Origin: Poindextera sp036272595
GTDB lineage: Bacteria; Pseudomonadota; Alphaproteobacteria; Caulobacterales; Caulobacteraceae
Assembly: GCA_036272595.1 (NCBI GenBank)
Contig: DATAYM010000092.1
Span: 97,142 to 161,141 of the forward strand
Length of the DNA stretch: 64,000 nt
Direction of reading: 5' to 3'
Shown here: piece by piece, positions 9,608-19,271 of the stretch
Numbering within the stretch: position 1 is the stretch's first letter
Layout: each line of letters begins with the position of its first letter
Translations under genes and position numbers: made by a program
Notes under the pieces: generated by a model
Databases searched by the model: none
What the model was told of the DNA's origin: nothing
What the model saw: only the letters and a program-made list of their open reading frames with translations

Positions 9608-11086
9608 ATGCAGATCGAGTTCGTCGACGCCGCCGAAGCCGAGACGTCCCCGGGCGCCTGGGCCTCGGCCGCGTTCGAGGGCGGCGGGCTCTCGCCGGGC
9701 GCGGCGCGCTTCGATAACGCCGCCAGCGGGGTGCTGACCCGCGCCATGGAGGCGGCCAGGTTCACCGGCGCCAAGGGCAGGACCCTGCACCTGATCGCGC
9801 CGGCCGGCGCGGCGGCGTCGCACGCGCTGCTGATCGGCGTCGGACCCCAGGCCGAGTTCAACGCCGCCCGCGCCGAACAGGCGGCGGCGGAAGCCTATCA
9901 GGCGCTGAAGACCTGCGGCGCCGACACCCTGACCTTGAGCCTGGCGGGCGGCTCGCCCGCGGTCTGCGCCGCCGCCGGCCTGGGGGTCAGCCTCGCCGCC
10001 TACCGGTTCGACCGCTACCGCACCAAGGAAAAGCCGGACGCCAAGCCGACCATCGCCACCGTGCGCATCGCCGTCAACGACGTCGAGGCGACCCAGGCGG
10101 CCTATGCGCCGCTGGCGGCGCTGGCCGAGGCGGTGGCCTTCACCCGCGACCTGGTCTCCGAGCCGGCCAACATCCTCTATCCGGCGGAGTTCGCCGCCCG
10201 GGTCAAGGCGCTGGAGCCGATGGGCCTGGAGGTGGAGATCCTGGGCGAGGAGGAAATGGCCAAGCTGGGGATGGGGGCGCTGCTCGGCGTCGGCCAGGGC
10301 AGCCGGCGCGAAAGCCAGCTGGCGGTGATCCAGTGGAAGGGCGGCGGCGACGCAGCCCCGCTGGCCTTCGTCGGCAAAGGGGTCTGTTTCGACACCGGCG
10401 GCATCAGCCTCAAGCCCGCCGACGGCATGGAGGATATGAAGTGGGACATGGGCGGCGCCGCGGCCGTCACCGGGCTGATGCATGTCCTGGCCGGCCGCAA
10501 GGCCAAGGTGAACGCGGTCGGCATCCTCGGCCTGGTCGAGAACATGCCGGACGGCAACGCCCAGCGGCCGGGCGACATCGTCACCTCCATGTCCGGCCAG
10601 ACCATCGAGGTGATCAACACCGACGCCGAGGGCCGGCTGGTGCTGGCCGACGCGCTCTGGTACGCCCAGCAACGGTTCAAGCCGCAGCTGGTGGTCGATC
10701 TGGCCACTCTGACCGGGGCGATCATCATCGCGCTCGGCCATGATTACGGCGGCCTCTATTCCAACAACAACGAACTGGCGCACCGGCTGCACATGGCCGG
10801 CGAGGCCTCGGGCGACCTGCTCTGGCGCATGCCGCTGCCGGAAACCTACGAAAAGCAGATCAAGAGCGACGCCGCCGACATGAAGAACGTCGGCGGGCGG
10901 CCAGCGGGCTCGATCACCGCGGCGCTGTTCATCCAGCGCTTCATCGGCGACCTGCCCTGGGCGCACCTGGATATCGCCGCCGTGGCCTGGAAGAAGCCGT
11001 CGAGCGTGGCGACCATCCCGGAAGGCGCGACCGGCTTCGGCGTGCGGCTGCTGGAGCAGTTCGTGGCCGCCGATTACGAAGGATGA
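9608..11086 (+). CDS. pepA: Leucyl aminopeptidase (M17 family)
   Basis: Cytosolic di-metal aminopeptidase removing N-terminal residues from peptides. The 492 residues include the family signature NTDAEGRL at residues 337-344 and the metal-site segment FVGKGVCFDTGGISLKP (Lys and Asp ligands). Upstream of ATG 9608 is a GGGAG ribosome site. Its stop overlaps the holC start (ATGA), and the pepA-holC pairing is widespread in proteobacteria. It is divergent from lptF with 105 bp between starts. Confidence 0.97.
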   Translation: MQIEFVDAAEAETSPGAWASAAFEGGGLSPGAARFDNAASGVLTRAMEAARFTGAKGRTLHLIAPAGAAASHALLIGVGPQAEFNAARAEQAAAEAYQALKTCGADTLTLSLAGGSPAVCAAAGLGVSLAAYRFDRYRTKEKPDAKPTIATVRIAVNDVEATQAAYAPLAALAEAVAFTRDLVSEPANILYPAEFAARVKALEPMGLEVEILGEEEMAKLGMGALLGVGQGSRRESQLAVIQWKGGGDAAPLAFVGKGVCFDTGGISLKPADGMEDMKWDMGGAAAVTGLMHVLAGRKAKVNAVGILGLVENMPDGNAQRPGDIVTSMSGQTIEVINTDAEGRLVLADALWYAQQRFKPQLVVDLATLTGAIIIALGHDYGGLYSNNNELAHRLHMAGEASGDLLWRMPLPETYEKQIKSDAADMKNVGGRPAGSITAALFIQRFIGDLPWAHLDIAAVAWKKPSSVATIPEGATGFGVRLLEQFVAADYEG

Positions 11087-11544
11087 GCCAGGGCCCTTGC
11101 GAGGTCTGGTTCTACCACCTGGAGCGCACGCCGCTGGACCAGGCCTTGCCTGAGCTGCTCGAAAAGACCCTGGCCAAGGGCTGGAAGGCGCTGGTGCGGA
11201 GCACCGCGCAGGAGCGGATCGACCACCTGGACGGCTGGCTGTGGAGCTATCGCGACGACAGCTTCCTGGCGCACGGGACCGACGGCGAGCCGCTGGCGGC
11301 GCGCCAGCCGATCCTCTTGACCACCGCGCCGGACAACCTGAACGGCGCCCAGGCCCTCTTCCTGGTCGACGGCGCCGAGGCGGGACCGCTGGACGGTTAC
11401 GAGCGCTGCATCCTTCTGTTCGACGGCCGCGACGAGGCGGCGACCGCCGAGGCGCGCGGCCGCTGGAAGACCTTCAAGACCGCCGGCCATCCGGTCTCCT
11501 ACTGGCGCCAGCGGGCCGAGCGGGGATGGGAGCAGCAGGCATGA
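11083..11544 (+). CDS. holC: DNA polymerase III chi subunit
   Basis: Clamp-loader accessory subunit that links the replicase to SSB. The 153 residues begin with the family's VWFYHLERTPLDQALPELLEK segment (split as VWFYHLERTP and LDQALPELLEK), then GWKALVRS, the WSYRDDSFLAHG strip, PILLTT and a C-terminal WKTFKTAGHPVSYWRQ helix. It overlaps pepA upstream and the next gene downstream by 4 bp each, so translational coupling across the three genes is likely. Confidence 0.93.
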   Translation: MSQGPCEVWFYHLERTPLDQALPELLEKTLAKGWKALVRSTAQERIDHLDGWLWSYRDDSFLAHGTDGEPLAARQPILLTTAPDNLNGAQALFLVDGAEAGPLDGYERCILLFDGRDEAATAEARGRWKTFKTAGHPVSYWRQRAERGWEQQA

Positions 11545-11927
11545 AACGGCTTTGGATCTTCGTCGGCCTGCACGTGGCCGGCATCGCCGCGGTGATCTGC
11601 GTGGTCACCGGCGTCGCGCGCACCCAGACGGTGGCGCCGCTGACCGCCCCGGCGGCCCAGCCGGTTCAGCCGCAGCAACCGGCTCGCGAGCCGCCCTACA
11701 TCGCCCCGCCGGTCTCCGCCGCGCCGCCGATCGCCTCCCGCTGCGAGGCCGCCAGCCTGGCCTATCTGGTCGGCAAGCCGCGCACCGAAATCCCGGTGCC
11801 GGTGAACCCGAACACCCGCCGGGTCTCCTGCACCACCTGCCCGGTGACCCAGGACTACAACCCCGGCCGCACCGACATCCTGTTCGACGCCGCGAGCGGC
11901 CTGATCACCGAGGTCAAGTGCGGGTGA
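11541..11927 (+). CDS. Exported I78-like (elastase inhibitor family) protein
   Basis: A 128-residue protein with an N-terminal hydrophobic segment (about residues 3-25; signal peptide or anchor), a Pro/Gln-rich spacer (about 30-65) and a C-terminal domain with Cys at the start, LVGKPRTEIP, RRVSCTTC, a TQDYNPGRTDILFD stretch and a terminal GLITEVKCG. This arrangement matches the I78 peptidase-inhibitor fold as I know it. The family assignment is inference from motif order. It overlaps holC by 4 bp and is the last gene before the convergent ABC-F gene. Confidence 0.6.
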   Translation: MKRLWIFVGLHVAGIAAVICVVTGVARTQTVAPLTAPAAQPVQPQQPAREPPYIAPPVSAAPPIASRCEAASLAYLVGKPRTEIPVPVNPNTRRVSCTTCPVTQDYNPGRTDILFDAASGLITEVKCG

Positions 11928-11940
11928 GGCGATAAATCAC

Positions 11941-12036
11941 CGTCATCCCCGCTGGAGTGCAGCGGAATGCGGAAGACCCAGAGACGCTCGCGTTCGATGG
12001 TGATCATGGGTAGCCCGGACAAGCCGGGCTATGACG
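11941..12036. repeat. Intergenic palindromic repeat family A, copy 1
   Basis: A 96-bp element bounded by inverted ends CGTCAT / ATGACG and containing a perfect 8-bp hairpin, TAGCCCGG-ACAAG-CCGGGCTA (12011-12031). Read on the minus strand it matches copies at 15201 and 46808 (GGGCTACCCATGATCACC next to the hairpin). It fills the gap between two convergent genes, so a bidirectional terminator role is plausible. Confidence 0.75.
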
Positions 12037-12052
12037 AATTAGGGGTGGCGCT

Positions 12053-13915
12053 TCACCCGGCAGCGCTCTCAGCGCTTTCGTAGGCCTCGGCGGCGGCGAT
12101 CCAGGCGGCTTCGGCCTTGTCCACCGCTTCCTGCGCCCGCGTGCGGCGGCGGCCGAGTTCGGCGGCGTGGGTGGGATCGCGGCCGAACAGGGCTGGATCG
12201 GCCAGGGCCGCGTCCAGCCGCGCGGCCGCCTGGGTCTCCCGCGCCAGCGCCGCCTCGGCCGCTTCCAGCTTGCGCTTCAGCGGCGCCAGGGCCGGCGGCG
12301 CGCCTCTCGGCGGCGCCGGGGTCGGGGTCTGGGCCGGTCCGCGCGCGGCGACCCTGGCGCGGTCCAGCACGAACCGGGCGTAGTCGGCCATGTCGCCCTC
12401 GAACGGCTTGATCGTCCCGTCCGCCGCCAGCCACAGCCGGTCGGCGACCAGCTCCATCAGCGAGCGGTCGTGGGTGATCAGGATCACCGCGCCCTCGTAG
12501 TCGTTCAGCGCGTCGAGCAGGGCGCGGCGGCTGTCGATGTCCAGGTGGTTGGTCGGCTCGTCGAGGATCAGCAGGTGCGGCGCGTCCATCGCCACGAGGT
12601 TGAGCAGGAGCCGCGCCCGCTCGCCGCCGGAAAGGTCGGCGACGGTGGTCTCGGCCTTCGACGCGCCGAGGCCGAACTGGGCGAGCCGCGAGCGGCGCTG
12701 GGCCTCGCTCGCTTCCGGCAGGGCGCGGCGGACGATGTCCAGCGGCGTGTCGGTGGGGTCCATGGCCTCGATCTGGTGCTGGTGGAACCAGCCGGCCTTC
12801 AGCCGACGGTCGCGGTGCATGGTCCCGGCCTCGACCTGCAGGGCGCCGGCGATCAGCTTGGCGAAGGTCGACTTGCCGGCGCCGTTGACGCCCAGGAGCC
12901 CGATGCGGTCGTCGAGGTCGAGGCGCAGGTTGAGGGTCTTCAGCACCGGCGGACCGCCATAGCCCACCGCCGCGCCTTCCAGCCGGATCAGCGGCGGGGC
13001 CAGCGGCTTGGGCGGCGAGGGCAGGCGGAACGGCGCGGTCTGCTCGGCGATCACCGCGGCGACCACCGGCAGCTTGGCGATCATCTTCATGCGTGACTGG
13101 GCCTGGGCCGCCTTCGAAGCCTTGGCGCGGAAGCGGTCGACGAAGGACTGCATGTGGGCGCGGCGGGCCTCGATCTTGGCCCGCGTCGCTTCCTGCAGCC
13201 GCAGCTTCTCGCCCCGCTCGCGCTCGAAGGCGTCATAGCCGCCGGTGTAGAGGTCGAGCTTGCCGTCGTTTAGATGCAGGATGTAGCCGACCGACTTGTC
13301 GAGCAGTTCGCGGTCGTGGCTGATGACCAGGGCGGTCTTCGGGTACTTGCGCAGGCGAGCTTCCAGCCAGAGGGCGCCTTCCAGGTCCAGATAGTTGGTC
13401 GGCTCGTCGAGCAGCAAAAGGTCGGGCTCGGCGAACAGCGCCGCGGCCAGGGCCACGCGCATGCGCCAGCCGCCGGAGAACTCGGCCATCGGCCGCGGCA
13501 GGTCGGCGGCGGAGAAGCCCAGGCCGCTGAGGATCTCCGCGGCGCGCGAGGGCGCCCGGTCGGCGTCGATCTCGGCCAGGCGGGCGTAGATCTCGCCCAT
13601 GTGCTCGGGATCGGCGGTCTCCACCTCGCGCATCAGCCGGTCGCGCTCGACGTCGGCGGCGAGCACGGTGTCGAGCAGCGCAACCGGGCTGGCCGGATGC
13701 TCCTGGTCCACCGAGCCGATGCGGGCGGCCTTGGGAAGGCCGATCTCGCCGCCGCCGGGTTCCAGCTCGCCCTTGATCAGCTTGAACAGGGTGGTCTTGC
13801 CCGCGCCGTTGCGGCCCACCAGCCCGACCTTGGCGGCGTTGGGCAGCGAGACGGTGGCGGAATCGAAAAACCGGCGCCCGTAGGCGTCGAAAACGAGGTC
13901 GTTGATGCGAAGCAT
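12053..13915 (-). CDS. ABC-F family ATPase (Uup/YheS-like)
   Basis: A soluble tandem-ABC protein of the ribosome-associated translation-factor class, with no membrane domain. First ATPase domain: Walker A GRNGAGKTT (about residues 35-43), signature FSGGWRMR, Walker B LLLLDEPTNYLD. Second: GVNGAGKST (about 345-353), signature LSGGERAR, LLILDEPTNHLD. A charged inter-domain linker (about 235-290) and a C-terminal coiled-coil (about 545-620) are present. The 620-residue length fits YheS/Uup-type proteins, but I cannot tell the subgroup. Monocistronic, divergent from ndk. Confidence 0.93.
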   Translation of the reverse strand: MLRINDLVFDAYGRRFFDSATVSLPNAAKVGLVGRNGAGKTTLFKLIKGELEPGGGEIGLPKAARIGSVDQEHPASPVALLDTVLAADVERDRLMREVETADPEHMGEIYARLAEIDADRAPSRAAEILSGLGFSAADLPRPMAEFSGGWRMRVALAAALFAEPDLLLLDEPTNYLDLEGALWLEARLRKYPKTALVISHDRELLDKSVGYILHLNDGKLDLYTGGYDAFERERGEKLRLQEATRAKIEARRAHMQSFVDRFRAKASKAAQAQSRMKMIAKLPVVAAVIAEQTAPFRLPSPPKPLAPPLIRLEGAAVGYGGPPVLKTLNLRLDLDDRIGLLGVNGAGKSTFAKLIAGALQVEAGTMHRDRRLKAGWFHQHQIEAMDPTDTPLDIVRRALPEASEAQRRSRLAQFGLGASKAETTVADLSGGERARLLLNLVAMDAPHLLILDEPTNHLDIDSRRALLDALNDYEGAVILITHDRSLMELVADRLWLAADGTIKPFEGDMADYARFVLDRARVAARGPAQTPTPAPPRGAPPALAPLKRKLEAAEAALARETQAAARLDAALADPALFGRDPTHAAELGRRRTRAQEAVDKAEAAWIAAAEAYESAESAAG

Positions 13916-14074
13916 GGGAAGGCTCTGATGAGTTAGGCGTGACAGACTGAAAGGGCGGCGTGGGCAGGGCTCGCCGCACCGCGCGCGAGTGCGCGGCGTT
14001 CGCCCGGTGGGCGCTAACGCGTCAGTCTGATACCCGCCGGGTGCATCACGATCTCATCTTGCCTTGTTCGCGCC

Positions 14075-14103
14075 TTGGCGGCGCGGACGGGCGTCGTTAT
14101 AAG
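14075..14103 (+). promoter_or_regulatory. Candidate sigma-70 promoter for ndk-purN
   Basis: TTGGCG at 14075-14080, a 17-bp spacer, then TATAAG at 14098-14103. This is close to the housekeeping consensus, lies about 50 bp upstream of the ndk start and points toward ndk. It is the best promoter-like pair in the 239-bp ABC-F/ndk intergenic region. Confidence 0.5.
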
Positions 14104-14154
14104 CCCGGACCCTCAAGTTTCCAATCCTCCCTTAGAGAGCGCGTGGCCTTTTCA

Positions 14155-14574
14155 ATGACCGAACGAACCTTCTCGATCATCAAACCGGACGCGACGCGCC
14201 GCAACCTGACCGGCAAGGTCAATGCGGTCATCGAGGACGCCGGCCTGCGCATCGTCGGTCAGCGCCGGGTGAGGATGAGCCGCGCCCAGGCGGAAAAGTT
14301 TTATGAAGTGCACAAGGACAAGCCGTTCTTCGGCGAGTTGGTCGACTTCATGACCTCGGGTCCGGTGGTCGTGCAGGTGCTGGAAGGCGAGGGCGCCATC
14401 GCCCGCTACCGCGACGTGATGGGCGCCACCAACCCGGCCAACGCCGCGCCGGGCACCATCCGCGCCCTCTATGCCGAGAGCTTCACCGGCAATTCGGTGC
14501 ACGGCTCGGACAGCGCCGAAAACGCCACGGTCGAGATCGGCCAGTTCTTCACCGACGCCGACATCGTCGGCTGA
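14155..14574 (+). CDS. ndk: Nucleoside diphosphate kinase
   Basis: Transfers the gamma-phosphate between nucleoside triphosphates and diphosphates through a phospho-histidine. The 139 residues begin TERTFSIIKPDATRRNLTG, with the family signature NSVHGSDSAENA carrying the catalytic His. ATG 14155 matches the family N-terminus; the frame is open further upstream, but that stretch lacks family sequence. It lies 10 bp upstream of purN, likely one transcript. Confidence 0.97.
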   Translation: MTERTFSIIKPDATRRNLTGKVNAVIEDAGLRIVGQRRVRMSRAQAEKFYEVHKDKPFFGELVDFMTSGPVVVQVLEGEGAIARYRDVMGATNPANAAPGTIRALYAESFTGNSVHGSDSAENATVEIGQFFTDADIVG

Positions 14575-14584
14575 CCCAGAACGG

Positions 14585-15193
14585 ATGCCGACGCCGCTGC
14601 GCCTGGGGTTCCTGGCTTCTCACGCGGGGTCGAGCATGCGGGCCATCGTCGGCGCCATCGGCGCGGGCGAGCTGGACGCGACGGCGGCCATCGTCATCAG
14701 CAACAACGCCGACGCCCCGGCGCTGGCGTTCGCGCTGGCCAGCGGCGTCGCCGGCCGGCACATCAGCGCCAGGAGCGCGGGCTCGGAAGCCGAGGCCGAC
14801 CGGCTGATCGCCGCCGCCCTGGCCGAGGCCGGGGTCAACCTGGTGGTGCTGTCCGGCTACCTGCGCATGGTCGGGCCGCTGACGCTGGCGCGCTACCAGG
14901 GCCGCATCCTGAACATCCATCCGGCGCTTCTGCCGAAATACGGCGGCAAGGGCATGTATGGCCGGTTCGTCCATGAAGCGGTGCTGTCCAGCGGCGATGC
15001 GGTCAGCGGCGCCTCGGTGCACCTGGTCGACGAGGAATACGACCACGGTCCGGTGGTCAGCCAGAAGACCGTGCCGATCGTCGCCGGCGACACGGCCGAG
15101 ACCCTGCGCGACAAGGTGATCGCCATCGAAGGCGCGCTGTTCGTCGAGACATTGCAGAAGATCGCGGCGCGCGGCGGCGAGATCGTTCCCTAA
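14585..15193 (+). CDS. purN: Phosphoribosylglycinamide formyltransferase (GART)
   Basis: Transfers a formyl group from 10-formyl-THF to GAR in purine synthesis. The 202 residues show LGFLASHAGSSMRAI at the start (family GSN/GSS loop), LVVLSGYLRMVGP, RILNIHPALLPKYGGKGMYG with the catalytic NIHPxLLP motif, and VSGASVHLVDEEYDHG. It follows ndk by 10 bp. It is convergent with purM rather than in the usual purM-purN order. Confidence 0.95.
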   Translation: MPTPLRLGFLASHAGSSMRAIVGAIGAGELDATAAIVISNNADAPALAFALASGVAGRHISARSAGSEAEADRLIAAALAEAGVNLVVLSGYLRMVGPLTLARYQGRILNIHPALLPKYGGKGMYGRFVHEAVLSSGDAVSGASVHLVDEEYDHGPVVSQKTVPIVAGDTAETLRDKVIAIEGALFVETLQKIAARGGEIVP

Positions 15194-15200
15194 ACTTTTC

Positions 15201-15276
15201 CGTCATGGCCCGACTTGTTCGGGCCACCCATGATCACCGACTCCGACCAGTGCGTATGGATCAGCGGGGGATGACG
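15201..15276. repeat. Intergenic palindromic repeat family A, copy 2
   Basis: A 76-bp element with CGTCAT / ATGACG ends and the hairpin GGCCCGA-CTTGT-TCGGGCC at 15207-15225. About 47 bp (15192-15239) are nearly identical to 46800-46847. It lies between the convergent purN and purM ends. Confidence 0.75.
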
Positions 15277-15299
15277 ATGTCTTTATGGTCGGGAGATGC

Positions 15300-16325
<1,026 letters not shown>

Positions 16326-16406
16326 CCCGGAAATCCGCTTTTCGGGCGCACACGCGCTGGAACGAACCCTTGTCCTGGGCCCGAGTCTCGGGGCTATAGC
16401 TAGCCG

Positions 16407-17579
16407 ATGACGCCGATCACCACCACAGCCGACCTCGCGGCCTTCTGCCAGAAGCTCGCCAGCGCCCCTTTCATCGCGGTCGATACCGAGTTCATGCGCG
16501 AGACCACCTATTGGCCAAGGCTCTGCCTGGTGCAGGTGGCCGGGCCCGAGGACGCGGCCAATATCGATCCGATGGCGGAGGGGCTCGACCTCGCCCCGCT
16601 GCTCGCCCTGATGGGCGATCCGTCCATCCAGAAGGTGTTCCACGCCGGCCGCCAGGACGTCGAGATCTTCAACAATCTGGGGGTGATCCCCAAACCCTTG
16701 TTCGACACCCAGATCGCCGCCATGGCCGCCGGCTTCGGCGAGCAGGTGGCCTATGACGCCCTGGTGCGCCAGACGCTGAAGGTCAGCCTGGACAAGTCCA
16801 GCCGCTTCACCGACTGGGCCCGGCGGCCGCTGAACCAGGCGCAGCTGGAATACGCCCTGGCCGACGTGACCCACCTGGCCACCCTCTATCCGATGCTGCG
16901 CGCGCAGCTGGAGGCGAGCGGGCGCCTGGCCTGGGTGCTGGAGGAGATGTCGGCGCTGACCGATCCGGGCAATTACGACCTCGATCCGGAGAACGCCTGG
17001 AAGCGGCTGAAGCCGCGCAAGTTCGCGCCGAAATACCTGGCGGTGCTGCGCGGCGTCGCCGCCTGGCGCGAGCGCACCGCCCAGACCCGCGACCAGCCGC
17101 GCGGCCGCATCCTGAAGGACGACGCGATCGACGAGATCGCCAACCAGCTGCCCACCGACGCCGACTCGCTGGGCCGGCTGCGCTCGCTGCCCAAGGGGTT
17201 CTCGGGCTCGCGGTTCGGCATCGAGATCGTCGAGGCGGTGCGCGAATCCCTGGCCAGGGCCGACAGCTACGCGCCGGTGATCGAGCGCAGTTCCACCCCG
17301 CCCAACCCCGCGTCCGGCGCCATCGTCGAGCTGCTCAAGGTGCTGCTGAAGGCGCGCGCCGAGGACGCCGGCGTCGCCTCCAAACTGATCGCCACGGTCT
17401 CCGACCTGGAAAAGATCGCCTGCGACGACGCCGCCGACACCCAGGCGCTGCATGGCTGGCGGCGCGAAGCCTTCGGCGAGGACGCGCTGCGGCTGAAGCG
17501 CGGCGAACTGGCCCTGGTGCTGGACGGCGCGCGGGTGCGGGTGGTGGAGGTGCGCAGGGCGCCGAGGGCGGCGGAGTAG
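16407..17579 (+). CDS. rnd: Ribonuclease D
   Basis: A 3'-5' exoribonuclease acting in tRNA and small-RNA 3' maturation. The 390 residues carry the DEDD exonuclease motifs: AVDTEFMRE (about residues 24-32), FHAGRQDVEIFNN, and YALADVTHL with Tyr/Asp of motif III. A C-terminal HRDC-like helical part follows (about 210-300). No ribosome site is obvious. It is followed by a 171-bp inverted-repeat element and the convergent ppx. Confidence 0.95.
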   Translation: MTPITTTADLAAFCQKLASAPFIAVDTEFMRETTYWPRLCLVQVAGPEDAANIDPMAEGLDLAPLLALMGDPSIQKVFHAGRQDVEIFNNLGVIPKPLFDTQIAAMAAGFGEQVAYDALVRQTLKVSLDKSSRFTDWARRPLNQAQLEYALADVTHLATLYPMLRAQLEASGRLAWVLEEMSALTDPGNYDLDPENAWKRLKPRKFAPKYLAVLRGVAAWRERTAQTRDQPRGRILKDDAIDEIANQLPTDADSLGRLRSLPKGFSGSRFGIEIVEAVRESLARADSYAPVIERSSTPPNPASGAIVELLKVLLKARAEDAGVASKLIATVSDLEKIACDDAADTQALHGWRREAFGEDALRLKRGELALVLDGARVRVVEVRRAPRAAE

Positions 17580-17591
17580 GGGCGGCTCTTG

Positions 17592-17762
17592 ATCCTCCCC
17601 ATTTGGGGGAGGGGGACCATGCGAAGCATGGTGGAGGGGGCCTTGCCGCGCTCATGGCATCGGCAAGGCTGATCTCTGAATCCATCTGAAACCGGCCGCG
17701 TCCGGCGTCGCGCCCCCTCCACCGCACTTTCGTGCGGTCCCCCTCCCCCAACGGGGGAGGAT
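17592..17762. repeat. Intergenic inverted repeat family B, copy 1
   Basis: Two arms of about 50 bp in inverted orientation (17592-17641 and 17712-17762) flank about 70 bp of spacer. Each arm has a CCTCCCC/GGGGGAGG hairpin and a second hairpin, ACCATGC-GAA-GCATGGT on the left and ACCGCAC-TTTC-GTGCGGT on the right. The second-hairpin stems differ in sequence but both stay perfectly paired. It lies between convergent rnd and ppx. Confidence 0.75.
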
Positions 17763-17777
17763 AGAGGGCGGCGGCGG

Positions 17778-19271
17778 TTATTTCCCCAGCTTCAGGCCCA
17801 TCTCCAGCCGGTCGGCGAATTGGGCGGCGCGTTTGGCGGTCTGCTCGCCGAGCAGCATGTCGGCCCAGCGGGAGTCGGCGGTGAGGACCACGGCGCCGGC
17901 TTCGATGGCCAGGGTCGAGCGGCGCAGGAGGTCGGCGCTGCGGCCGGAGAGGTCGCAGCCCAGCCGCATGGCCGCGCCGAGCGCCAGGGCGCGGGCGCGG
18001 GCCTCGTCGGTAAGGATGCGGCTCAGGATGCGCGGCTCCGGCGGGTTGGACGAGGCGGTGTGGCGGGCGAACAGGGCGACAGCGATGAAGCCGCGCTCGG
18101 CGTGGCTCATGCCGGCGATCGGGGCGCGCAGCACCTGCTCGAACACCAGGTCGGCGCGGTGGTCGGGGTGCAGCCGCGCGCCGACGTCGGCCAGCCGGCA
18201 GGCGGCGGCGATCAGCACCAGGTCCCGGCCGGGGAAGACCGGTTCGAGCGCCGAAAAGGCCGGGCGCAGCCAGACCTCCAGCGCCGGGCCCAGATCCTCG
18301 CTCAGCCCCTGCCGCGCGCCGAGCGCCACGCAGCCCTCGACCAGCGGATCCAGCGCCCGCACCCGGCTGGGCATGGCGTCCAGCAGCAGGCCCTCGCGCA
18401 GGCCGAAGGCGGAGATGGAGACGCGCTTCAGGCCCAGCCGCTCGATCATGCCCTCCAAGACCACGGCGGCGTAGGGGATGGTGTCCAGCCGGCGCTTGGA
18501 GACGCCCTCGATCCGCTCCAGCGAGCCCTTCGACTGGCGGGCGATGAAGCGGGCGGCGGTGAGCGCGTCCTCGGCGCCGATCTCGTACTGGTGGACGATC
18601 TCCAGCGGATAGCCGGTCAGCTGCATCTGCAGCAGGGCGAGGTTCCGCCAGCCGCCGCCGACCGCGTAGAGGGTCTGGGCCGAAAAGGTGGAGCGCACCG
18701 CATCCAGCACCTTGGCGGTCCGGGCCCGGGCGCGGTCGAGGTCGAAGCCGCCCGGGCCGCGCAGCGAAAAGGCCCCGAGCGGCAGGGTGACGCCGGCGCC
18801 CGGCTTGCCGGCGTCCACCAGGGTCAGCTCCAGGCTGGAGCCGCCCATGTCGCCGACGACGCCGCTGGCGTCCGGCTGGCCGGCCAGCACCCCGAGGGCC
18901 GAATAGCGCGCCTCTTCCTCGCCGGTGAGCACGCGCACCTTCATGCCGGTCTCGCTCTTCAGCAGGCGCACGAAGTCCGGCCCGTCGGCGGCCTCGCGCA
19001 CGGCGGCGGTGGCGACGGTGAACACCTCCGTCGGCCTGACCGCGTCGAGCACCGCCTTGAAGCGGCGCAGCGCCGCCAGCGCCGTCCGCACCCCGACCGG
19101 ATCGAGCCGGCGGGTGGTGGCGACCTCGCTGCCCAGGCCGGCCAGCACCTTTTCGTTGAAGACGGTCCAGATCGCCCGGCTTTCCAGCCGATAGATGACC
19201 AGCCGGACCGAGTTGGAGCCGATATCGATGACCGCGGCGTCGCGGGCGGGCCTAGCCTCCTGCGCCGACAT
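17778..19271 (-). CDS. ppx: Exopolyphosphatase (Ppx/GppA family)
   Basis: Removes terminal phosphate from polyphosphate; some members hydrolyse pppGpp. The 497 residues start with the actin-like ASKHA fold signature AAVIDIGSNSVRLVIY, then GEEEARYSALGVLAG and the phosphate-2 loop GVVGDMGGSSLELTLVD (about residues 140-156), with a C-terminal HD-like helical region. The start overlaps the ppk end by 20 bp, so synthesis and breakdown of polyphosphate are encoded on one transcript. Confidence 0.94.
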   Translation of the reverse strand: MSAQEARPARDAAVIDIGSNSVRLVIYRLESRAIWTVFNEKVLAGLGSEVATTRRLDPVGVRTALAALRRFKAVLDAVRPTEVFTVATAAVREAADGPDFVRLLKSETGMKVRVLTGEEEARYSALGVLAGQPDASGVVGDMGGSSLELTLVDAGKPGAGVTLPLGAFSLRGPGGFDLDRARARTAKVLDAVRSTFSAQTLYAVGGGWRNLALLQMQLTGYPLEIVHQYEIGAEDALTAARFIARQSKGSLERIEGVSKRRLDTIPYAAVVLEGMIERLGLKRVSISAFGLREGLLLDAMPSRVRALDPLVEGCVALGARQGLSEDLGPALEVWLRPAFSALEPVFPGRDLVLIAAACRLADVGARLHPDHRADLVFEQVLRAPIAGMSHAERGFIAVALFARHTASSNPPEPRILSRILTDEARARALALGAAMRLGCDLSGRSADLLRRSTLAIEAGAVVLTADSRWADMLLGEQTAKRAAQFADRLEMGLKLGK

